This document shows, one piece after another, positions 55,304 to 64,000 of a stretch of 64,000 nt of DNA. The stretch is from Silene latifolia. Its lineage: Eukaryota > Streptophyta > Magnoliopsida > Caryophyllales > Caryophyllaceae. Position 1 is the first letter of the stretch. The number at the start of each line of letters is the position of its first letter. A program made the translations under genes and the position numbers. The notes beneath the pieces were generated by a model that was not told the origin of the DNA, did no database searches, and saw only the letters and a list, made by a program, of their open reading frames with translations. The stretch covers positions 256,790,491 through 256,854,490 of the forward strand of contig NC_133538.1 of assembly GCF_048544455.1 (NCBI RefSeq), read 5' to 3'.

Positions 55304-58236
55304 TGTAACACCCGTAAATTAGAAAACCTTTATTATATTTTAAAAGTAATATTTTAATCTATTTTAATTTTATATTAATTTATTTGGAATAAAATTTATT
55401 TGATAAAATATAATATTATTTTATTTTGAAGAAATGTAATTATTTTTGATAGTTTAGAAATGTTTAAAAGTGATTTAAACTATATTTAAACCTTTTCTTT
55501 TGATAAAATAGATTTCGGATAAAAGTCGTAAAATTGGGATTTTCCCATTTCTTACGGTCGTTGGGTAAACGAGTTTGCATATTGGGCATATGAGTACTTA
55601 ATCTTTTAGTAAAATTGTGTTTAAGAACTTTAATATTCTCGGAAATCGCGTTCAACGAATATTTCTAATTTCCGTCGAAACGAACCAAAACGTAAACAAT
55701 TAAAACTCACCCAAACACCCTACCCCAAGCCATGCACCCTCCATCCTCCATGGGTCTCCTCTTCATCTTTCATTTCCTCAATCCTCATTCTCTCTCTTCC
55801 TTTCATCAAACACCAAATTCATCTAAAAAATCCTTCTTACAATCCCTAAATCCACCATAAATCCTTCATTTCTCCACCAAATCTCATAAAAATTATATAT
55901 TTGGAATCCTCTCTTCAATCCTCATCTACTAGTAAGCTTTATTTTCATTTCCCCCAATTTTGTTTTAAGACTCATCTTTTAGGGTTCTCGAATTTAAGCT
56001 TAATAATTGTGTTTTTGTTGTTCTTATAGGTGAAGAATTTGAAGATGACTTAGGTGACTCATATATTATAGAAGATGATGAGTGATTTCGGTTTGTAGGG
56101 CTCTTTCTCAAGTGTTATTGTTCTCTTTTTCTAGCTTAAGGTAACTATTCCGAGTCACTCGACGAATTAATGTCACATTAGTTGTTGTATTTGTTGTTTG
56201 TTGTTGTTTGTTGTTGTTTGTTGTTGTTTGAGATGATCTTGTGATAGATGAATGAATGGAGTAAGATGAGTATGATTATGTTTAATTTATGTTACCCATT
56301 TGTATATTATTGTTTGGAACAAATTTGGATGAGGAATTATGTGTTGTGACAAGTCCGTGTTTTGGCTGGAACGCGTCAGTACCGGACCGAGACGGTTTCC
56401 AATGTTTCCAAAAATATGACAGATTGAACGGCATCGAAAAATTAGGTGGTTTAGCCACTTGAATCACTCAATTCGGAGTCCGTATGAGTAAATGGCGTCG
56501 TTTTATCGATTAAAAATTTATAGAAAAGTTTACCCTTGTGTGAGACGGTTATTTATGCTATTTTATTATGCAAGAATTTTGTGGAATTAGTTATTTTGTA
56601 AGTTGGAATATATTTCCTTATGTTAATAGTTTTTCACATGATAGAAATTGGAAATGTTATGAGAATGATATTGTGATGAATTTTGTGATGTGGGCCAAAG
56701 TAGGCCAAGACTCTGAGCTGGGCCAGATTGACCGAACGAATTTGGTCAAACTAGGTTTAAACCGGTCAGCCTCGATTTGACCGAAGACCCGACGCGGGAC
56801 TCGGGTCGAGGGTTTGTCTTTGAGGTGAGATTGGTTGTTATTGGATGTTTTATGTTATGCCTTGATATTTGTGATTATCATTTCACATGTTGGTTGTTGG
56901 ATGCTTTGCATGCCTTATGCATGAATCTTGTTGCCTCTCTGCCATTTTAGCTTGTTCTCATGGATTATGGTACTGTTGGTTAGCTGGAATTTGGATTATT
57001 ATTGATATTGGAGATATTGTTGGATTGTCAGCTGGATATGCTCTTGCGTAGCCTTTCATATGCTAGGGTGTGTATGATCATTTGCGTGTGCAAGTTTGGA
57101 CTCTTTGCCCCACTTATGGTTAAGTGGGTGTCCTACTTGTCTTGTGTGGTGTGGGCTAAAGTATTCAAGCTGGGACTAGGTCCTAGGTGAGTATTTCGGC
57201 CTTCGTCATAGATAGGCCATTATAGTCTTTGACGAGTATATGTTCATCTCTTAATAGCCTTTGTGTCTTAGCTTGGTGGGTTTATATCCAAGTTAGGGCA
57301 TGACCTCCTGACGTACTCTTAGAACTATGTGGTCAGCTTAAGTACTAGCCAACCCTTTGGTAGACTCCTTAGGGGTACTCATGTGTTGATATCATGGGTC
57401 TTGGATGCGGTAGTTTTCCGCATGTTGCTAGGTCTGCGCAGGTTTAGGACTAGGGTGTTTACCTTACCTCGTGGTATAGACTCGAGTTACAGAGTAACTA
57501 TTGACGGTACTAGGAACTTATGCCTGTCTCTAGATATATTGTCCTTTCTTGTTTGATGATTCTATGAATCATAGAAGGTGAGATGCAAGCCGGCTATGGT
57601 TGATAGAGTTTGGATCCCCGGATGTTATGTGATTCACATGATAGTGTAGTATGAGTCGGTCTAGTATTCACATGCTAGGACTATGTGTTGTTATATTATT
57701 GTTCACATGATAAGCACGATTGTTTAGCATCTATATGCTAAGGCTATGTGTTATTCATATTCATATTCTTATGTTTACATGTTATATTAATTATGACATT
57801 TCGTGGCTGGGAGAACTCGGAGTTACTCCCCACTGACTGTGGCTTTCGTATTTGTATAAAATGCGATTGACAAGTAGGTGGTGCATATATGGGGTACATG
57901 GACGAGCTAGCGAGCAAAGTAACCTTGGGACCTAGATTGGCTTTATTTTATTGTGACCCTTAAACACTTTTTATGTCATATACTTTTAGGGACATATGTC
58001 TCCCTTTTTCACATTTGGGTTGTATAACTTTGTTTCGCGACTTTAGCGATGTTCTATTTATGAGATTTATTTTAGACCTTGCATGTTTGACACCTTCCCA
58101 TTTGGATACTTTTATAACAGGTTCAGGCTTTAAAAATTACCGGTTTTTACTCAAATGAACCTATCACAAACATATCCATGCAGTTTTATTTTAAAAATTA
58201 CGTGTTTATTTTTCCGCAATGAATGAGGGTGTCACA
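55304..58236 (+). repeat. 3' LTR of H
   Basis: 2933 bp, closely similar to the 5' LTR. A TTGTTGTTTG microsatellite at about 56185-56230 is longer than in the 5' copy. Confidence 0.95.
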
Positions 58237-59503
58237 AATACGGCCACAAGTATTGGGAAATTTAGTATCTGAAGATTAGAGAAGAGCAGAAGCTACGAGA
58301 AGCCAAAACAAGCACAAACAATGGAACTACAATTCTACTAAGGATCTCCAAATTCTATCTTTTCTGTATCCTACCCAGAAAATCTATCCTAAATCTTTCC
58401 AAAATTTAATCCCAACTGAAGCTATAAAACCCATGTTCTCAATCAGGCGAGGAGGAGGCGAATACCCATAGATATTTTATAGAAGTTGAGCGAAATAAAG
58501 TGACGATTTGAGGCCTGATTGGGTCGTGAGAGCAGTAGGAGACCGTACTCGGGCGGAGTCTTAGTACACGGTCGAGTAAGGGCGAATTTGAGGCGGTTCC
58601 TAAGGTGCGACATTCGAAGTTTCGACTACAAGTTCCGGGTAGAAATTAAGTTCTCTCTACCTCTCTTGTATTCAATTTATGGTTCATTTTTGTTGATTAA
58701 TTTTAGTATTGAAAACCGTTGGTTGTTTATTGTTAATCTTTCAGTTATTTGTATCCGGAATTTTACTCGTTCTTAATTGAAGGTTACAATTTCTGTTTAT
58801 AATTTGTTATCTTATTATGGCCTGAGATTTCTAACTATGCTAATTGTGTGATTCTGGGTTAGTTTGAGTTACATAATTCGAGTAGCAACTAGTTTAGATT
58901 AATCTCTGCGAATTGGGGTTAGCCTAAGTTAGGAATAAAATTTGGTCAGTTAATCTTTAGGTAGTAACGACACTAAATGATTAATTGGGTTAATGACGTC
59001 TTCTTGGTTCGATAATGCTTCTAATCCGGTCTTTAGTAGGGTGCGACAAACTTACGTCGGTCGGTTAGTTAAAACTCGGTTTAGGCTTAGTTCAGGTCGG
59101 TTATAATCTAAGAGAGGATAGAGAGTTATTGTTATCTTTAATTCCGCAGTTAATCTATAAATTATATGGAGATTTGACGTAAACAATAACCGGTTGACAA
59201 ACTAGAATTACCAGTAGAATATGTGCTTAATGGGGTATTTAACTCCGCGTCTAGCTTCAGTATATAGTTCTGTCAGTTTAAAATCACAAGTGAAAACCCC
59301 CTAATCGTAAATAATGTTAATAGCCGTAAATATGTAAATAAATAGTATATATGTAAGTTAGTGAATAAAAGTTCTATATAGTTAATTAGTTTTTCCAGTC
59401 TCTCCGTGGGATCGACCCTATTTATCCTTTAATATATTTATATTTTTGAGGTTAAGATAGGTTTCATAAATTATTAATTTGTATGCGCAAACGACACATA
59501 TCA
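58237..59503 (+). repeat. 3' LTR of D, second part
   Basis: Resumes at AATACGGCCACAAG (5' LTR: AATAAGGCCACAAG) and ends CGACACATATCA at the gcgct duplication. Confidence 0.9.
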
Positions 59504-60152
59504 GCGCTCTTAGATGTCTTATGTGCTTTTTTGAGTTCTCCATTAGATGTCATACACATAGCCGGTGGCATGACTTCTTGAACACTTCTTTAATACCTCC
59601 TGCCATTGCGGCTGATTGATCAGTTAATATTGTCGATAGCTGCTTGTCACCCATTGATTTTAAGAACGTTTTAAATAACCAAATGAATGCCTCGGTTCTC
59701 TCATTCAACACAAAGCCGCAACCAAACATTATATTTCTCCCATGATGATTCATTCCAACAAAAGGAGCACAAATCATGTCGTATCGATTAGTTCTATAAG
59801 TTGTGTCGGTAATTGTTGGATCACTAAATAAATCATAATCCTTCTTCATCTGACCATCACGCCAAAAGAAATTACATAATCTCCCTTCTTCATCTAGCTC
59901 AAAGTCAAAGAAGAAGTCTTCTTCATGCTGTTTACATCTCATGAATATTTGAATAAGGGCATGTGCATCTGTGCCTTCAATACACTTTTTCTTTTCCCTT
60001 GAAATCACATTGTAAGCATCTCTCGGTATATATCCAACCATTTTTGGTCCACCTTTTTCCTTCGTGATTAATCTTACAACATCAGACAATTTGATGCCAC
60101 TGCCCACCAAACATCTCTTATTTAATAGAAACCGAGCTAAAATAGAGTATCT
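59504..60152 (-). pseudogene. FAR1-like MULE transposase, N-proximal catalytic block
   Basis: The minus-strand frame is open from a probable acceptor near 60152 (CTATACAG before it) to 59553. It encodes the block before and within the MULE transposase domain: GYIPRDAYN, then FFWRDGQMKKDYDLF and DPTITDTTYRTNRYD, with the first catalytic Asp expected around these motifs. PFVGMNHHGRNIMFGCGF and TILTDQSAAM (second Asp) follow. A TGA at 59552-59550 replaces the Trp expected after HRLCV; the frame then continues to 59504 and resumes without a shift at 21260. The FAR1-type DNA-binding domain upstream was not found. Confidence 0.8.
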
Positions 60153-61324
60153 CTGTATAGAATAAGGTACGGTAACATAGGGTTATAAATAGAGCAGCAC
60201 CATGCATTTGCATTAATAACATAGAGGGTTGAGTCATGAATGTAACTAAGAAACCCGGTTTGCATCATACTCCGTATTAAACTGGTAAATTATTGAAAGG
60301 ACAACGAAGCCATTACACCATAAGAAATATGAAAGCATGTGTAAACATAAGAATACATGATACTGTAAGGCTCCTTGGCTGACATCGAGCAAAATATATG
60401 GTAAGAAATTTGGGAACTTGATAAGCTACAAAAATTACTCTAAAATATAAAATCATCAATAGAACTACCAAACAAATACCTTTCTACTCTGCAAAACACA
60501 ATAAAAATTATGGTTTTTGAGCATAATAAATACGGAGTAAGAATTTTCTTCGTGATTTATTGTTGATACTTTCGCTAATTTGCAAGAAACAAAGATAGTG
60601 AATAGTCAATCTCAAGAGCCACTAAGAGGGAAAAAAACTTGTCGTAATCAATTGTAAATATTACTATGACAAAGCCAATAATATTCCAAAGTACAATCTA
60701 TTATGTGAGAAGCCAATGGAATTTTTCAATGAGGACAAAAGAATGAGATAAAATTTGCAATAATAGACGAAAGAAAAATTTAGGAATTGCCTTGATACTT
60801 TTCAATCTTTCGGCTTTTATTAGTCCTTCGTCATAGAATATACCCTAATTTCAGACTTCATCGAAAAAAAAACATTAATAAATATCATAATAAAGAAAAA
60901 AAAGTTAAGAACATTAAATTGATGCACTAGAAGTAAAAAAAAAAGTTAAGAACATTAAATTAACGCATTAGAAGTACACAATAAATTATGTGTTTAGAAA
61001 ATCATGACATGGAAGGGGAATAGGAAAGGGATGAAACGTATGCAATTTATATATAATGATAGCTAAGTATCCTACTCAACATCATATAGGAAAGGAATTA
61101 CAACTCTATACAAATTCTACTTGATGTAGATATCATTTTGTACCTAAAAGTGCAAAAGTATACTACAATTAATTAGATTTTTATATTACTTTTATATTTA
61201 AATTATTCCTTGAAACAATAGCCAATAAAATCGCATCAAAACCATAGCCAATGAAATCGCTTCAAAAGTTCATCAAAACCATAGCCAATCAAATCGCTTC
61301 AAAAGTTCCTCTTTTAAGTATATA
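60153..61324. other. MULE flank, no gene recognised
   Basis: AT-rich sequence where the start of the transposase and the end of the MULE should be. It contains a two-unit repeat of about 41 bp (60896-60976) and a 37-bp repeat with ATAGCCAAT(C/G)AAATCGC (61218-61312). I found no terminal inverted repeat. Confidence 0.5.
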
Positions 61325-61584
61325 CTAGATTTAATGCCCGTGCGATGCACGGGCCTTGAAATAATATCGTTCTATTTACATTTGTTTAAGGCGATAAAAT
61401 AATATCATAAAAAAATTGATTGTTTGGTTAGTTTTTTTTTGTTTTTAATTAAGAGAATTAATGTTTTGGCTCTAAACTAAATCATCTATTTCCAAATTTT
61501 GATTAACACGGTGGTCATTATCATGCTTTCAAAGTGAAGACCCCATCTTGAGCCTTCAAATACTTTAGGGATCAGATATAAACG

Positions 61585-61650
61585 TATATACTATCGTATT
61601 ATCTTTACCAACACATATATACTATCGTATTATCTTTACCAACACATACA
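61585..61650. repeat. 31-bp direct duplication
   Basis: TATACTATCGTATTATCTTT and its continuation ACCAACACA occur twice, 31 bases apart. Confidence 0.85.
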
Positions 61651-62668
61651 GGCTTATGTACGTACTCCTCATTAGGAGAACTTGTACTCTTCATTCTTAG
61701 TAGCGAATTTATCCCTTGGTTAATTGTGCCAGCATGACATCATGTAGTGCTATAAACTTATTTTTAGGGATCAGATTATATGTGAATAAGCAGTTGCGGA
61801 GTTAGGAATTAAATCCAGCGGAGGCGAAAAGTCTCAGTAGAAGCGAACTGATAATAGTTTAAGAAAAACTCGAAAAAAATTGGAAATTTCTAACTAAAAA
61901 CTTCAAAATTTTTGACCGCGAGCGTGCCCGCTACCCCTCAATTGTTAATAAGTTTAACAATCACTAAGATTCCATATAAAAGTACTCTGATCCGTACTTT
62001 CTTTAGAATTGTTTTTAAACCAAAACTTATACTGCAATGAAGGAATGAATTTTTCTAGAAAAGAACCGTCTCGGTGTTCATTAAATAGAGTAATAACAAT
62101 AATCATAAACGGAGCTTCTAGCAAGCCAATTTAAGAGTAAATAATACATGGAAGTAAATGCTACCGACAAGCAACAACAATAAAAAGAATGAAAATAAAA
62201 CCCTATGATAAGTATTTTATAGTTACTGAGTAAGCAATTGTAAAACAATGTGGATTACCTTCTCTAACATAATTATTATGAAGAATTGTTTCGCACATGA
62301 TTAAACAAACTTGCTAAACACTCGACTTAATATTGTACCTGAAATTTTTAACAAAATAACATTATTAGTATTGGCTAAAAAATCGTATGAAGATATAATA
62401 TAGCATAGCATGCAAACAGATTATTAGCAATAATAATTATTATATACACCAATATCACACAACAAAGGGTACAATTAGCAGGAAAAGAAAATCAGAAAAA
62501 GTTAAGAGAGAAAGATGAAAGATTGAGAGTAGGAGGCATTCGACTTCTTTGCAAGTTGGATATAATCTCTTTTATATGCAAGGCTAAATACATATTTGAA
62601 GTCATAAAAAACTCTTTTTTGTTACTATAATAGTATTATATTATTAATATTAATAATTTATAATATAT

Positions 62669-62930
62669 AATAATATTGTATTTGATAGACATACATGTGG
62701 AACGGAATTCACTATTATTAGAACACAAACACTTTATTTTTTTTATCTTTTTTTTAATAATATTGTATTTGATAGACATGCATGTGCAACGGAATTCATT
62801 ATTATTAGAACACAAACACTTTTTTTTTATCTTTTTTTTTTTAATAATATTTATTGTATTTGATAGACATGCATGTGCAAGTGCAACGGAATTCAAACAC
62901 TTGTTTATTTTTTTTTATCTTTTTTTAGTA
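62669..62930. repeat. Three-unit tandem repeat, 87-91 bp
   Basis: The units contain TTTGATAGACAT(A/G)CATGTG, ACGGAATTCA and a poly-T stretch. TTTGATAGAC starts at 62681, 62768 and 62859. The mirrored open frames across it are a consequence of the repeat. Confidence 0.85.
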
Positions 62931-63031
62931 GTGTGTAAAATTTGGAGATTAATATTGCTCGAAGCGATTCACAAAACTTGGACTCTTTGTAATCGCTCGA
63001 AAAAAACTTCCTTTATTAATATAGATAGATA

Positions 63032-64000
63032 CTAGATTTAATGCCCGTGCGATGCACGGGCCTATTTGTAAAATTTTATCGTGTATAACGTTGTAGTTCG
63101 TAATATTTAATTTGTGCAAAGTTTAATAACAACATTGTTACAAAAATTCATAAATTCTTAATTATACTAATTTAACCAAGATCTTTTAACAAAATAATTA
63201 GATAGTTTAGAAAAGTTGACCTTGCTCGAAAATCTCTTGGTAAAATGGAGTTCATGATTTAATGCTCGGACAACTTGATATTGTCTTTTGTAATTAATAA
63301 TTATTAAGATTGACTTATTTTCTAAAGAAAAAATCTTAAGAGATGTCAACACTACTTGAAGACAACGAAGACACTTGGAAATTTGTCCACTAACAATTTA
63401 TTGTTAATCGTAGAGATCAGATTTACTTATCAAACAAACAAAATGGTTAGGTATTAGTAATGTATAAGGAGTGATATTTTAATTAGAAATCTTATCCTTG
63501 GCTTGGTACGTTTAACTAAGGTAGAATAACAAATAATTAATTTGATAATAAGTTACCCAGATTAGCGGAATTAGTGAATATTTTAATACATTAATGCATA
63601 CTTCGTAATTTTTGTTTCCAACTCTAACTCTTGTACTTTATTAAAATAAATAAAACTCGGATTCTCAACTTTCGAATGAGAGCTCTCAAAAATTCCAACT
63701 CTTAAGAGGAACATTATCTGTAAACAAATATACGAAAACTTCCCACTTTGCAGCTTCAACCTCCACTTTAGCAAACTCTTGTTACTCAACCAGTCTAGAA
63801 AATGGAAATAATATACAAAAATTTATACTGATACGGAATTCGTGGTACTTTTTAAGGAGTCGTTTGGTTACATACAGGAACTTACAATGCCTAGGAAGTG
63901 TAATATCACATGATTTTAGAATTCATGTGAATTAGAAAATGTTGTTTGGTTACATGTAGGCATTGTAATTCATGTAGGCATTCCCACTTACCTAGGGGGA
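63032..64000 (-). mobile_element. Helitron-like element 2 (3' end, cut by window)
   Basis: CTAG at 63032-63035 followed by the same hairpin (63043-63061) as element 1, in the same orientation. Its interior after about 63065 differs from element 1. The 5' end is not in the window or not recognised. The short frames 63167-63352 and 63583-63789 have no known domain. Confidence 0.5.
63845..64000. repeat. Possible MITE-like fragment
   Basis: GGAGTCGTTTGGTTACAT at 63857 and a second GTTTGGTTACATGTAGG near 63943 resemble ends of common plant MITEs; related stretches (AATTCATGTGAATT, AATTCATGTAGG) repeat within. Cut by the window edge. Confidence 0.3.

Larger units (their letters stand above)
48822..58236 (+). 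mobile_element. LTR retrotransposon H (Tekay-like chromovirus, internally deleted)
   Basis: Flanked by aataa (48817-48821) and aatac (58237-58241), inside the 3' LTR of D. LTRs of 2913 and 2933 bp, initiator-Met primer site, PPT AAAAGGAGGGATGA. The internal 3.6 kb keeps only the end of RNase H, the integrase and a chromodomain-like tail. Gag, protease and reverse transcriptase are missing. Confidence 0.95.
21261..59503 (+). mobile_element. LTR retrotransposon D (Athila-like), host to C, E/F, G and H
   Basis: Bounded by TGTTGAGCCC and CACATATCA and flanked by gcgct at 21256-21260 and 59504-59508. It has a tRNA-Asp primer site and a PPT (AGTGTGGGGGAAT). Its own internal sequence amounts to about 4.5 kb after removal of C, E with F, and G, and shows no gag or pol frame. 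It shares hairpin III, the purine tract and the terminal domain with A, C and F, but its LTRs have no palindrome array. It interrupts the transposase gene of the MULE in frame. Confidence 0.9.
814..61324. mobile_element. MULE-type DNA transposon (Ulp1 + FAR1-like transposase), split by nested elements
   Basis: The blocks 814-6717, 20148-21260 and 59504 to about 61324 form one old element of roughly 9 kb once the retrotransposons A and D are removed. It carries a plus-strand Ulp1-like protease gene and a convergent minus-strand FAR1/MURA-like transposase gene. Plant MULEs of the Kaonashi type are known to carry Ulp1-like genes, which supports the pairing. The short motif TGAATATG is scattered through its non-coding parts and introns. 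I could not identify terminal inverted repeats or a 9-bp target duplication, so both outer limits are uncertain; the coding parts run from about 1747 to 60152. Confidence 0.6.
61325..63029 (-). mobile_element. Helitron-like element 1
   Basis: On the minus strand the 3' end is a hairpin GCCCGTGC-ATC-GCACGGGC, then ATTAAAT and CTAG with a T after it, as expected for Helitrons (hairpin shortly before CTRR, A|T target). The other end reads TCTATATTAATAAAGGAAG on the minus strand, similar to known plant Helitron 5' ends; the exact TC could be at 63025 or 63029. About 1.7 kb, with no RepHel protein, so non-autonomous. Short duplications occur at 61585-61650 (period 31) and 62669-62930. Confidence 0.6.

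Noticed and set aside
62636..63035. Overlapping ORFs on both strands in the poly-T repeat region
   Set aside because: They arise from an 87-91-bp tandem repeat and low-complexity sequence.
1..64000. A host gene or a biosynthetic or defence gene cluster
   Set aside because: Every recognisable coding segment belongs to a transposable element; no host-type spliced gene was found.

Overview
The window is nuclear DNA of a flowering plant, most likely a eudicot. It is AT-rich, has spliced transposon genes, and consists almost entirely of nested transposable elements. I see no ordinary host gene. The species cannot be named from the sequence alone.

Layout. The oldest layer is a decayed MULE-type DNA transposon. 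It carries an Ulp1-like cysteine protease gene on the + strand (about 1747-5425) and a FAR1/MURA-like transposase gene on the - strand. LTR retrotransposon insertions have cut the transposase gene into three blocks: 59504-60152, 20148-21260 and 5932-6717. Removing the insertions with one copy of each 5-bp target duplication restores the reading frame at both breaks.

Insertion 1 is element A (6718-20147, TSD gtggc). It carries element B inside it, a minus-strand gag-only Copia-type element (10909-19514). Insertion 2 is element D (21261-59503, TSD gcgct), Athila-like with a tRNA-Asp primer site. D contains four further insertions: C (23962-30096, TSD tagtg), E (30556-44721, minus strand, gag plus protease, TSD tgtat), solo LTR G (46715-48250, TSD atagc) and H (48822-58236, a Tekay-like chromovirus with ~2.9-kb LTRs, inside the 3' LTR of D, TSD aata[a/c]). 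E is itself split by F (33478-42165, TSD gcagt). The nesting is therefore four levels deep: MULE > D > E > F.

A, C, E, F and G belong to one related group, and D shares its 3' domain. A, C and F look like non-autonomous derivatives of an E-like element that lost the capsid part of gag. The group shares an architecture I have not seen described: tRNA-Asp primer site; a leader hairpin about 58-60 nt downstream; a gag zinc knuckle; arrays of the palindrome TCGATCGA in gag, after gag and in the LTRs; a hairpin in front of a central PPT-like site; a 26-nt hairpin; a purine tract; a conserved terminal domain; and the PPT. Three of the hairpins show compensatory base changes between copies. The palindrome flanks differ between subfamilies but are mostly consistent within an element.

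The left edge (1-813) is the end of another LTR. The right edge (61325-64000) holds two abutting Helitron-like elements on the minus strand. Every protein-coding region carries stops, frameshifts or insertions, so the window is best read as heterochromatic repeat DNA with a well-preserved insertion history.
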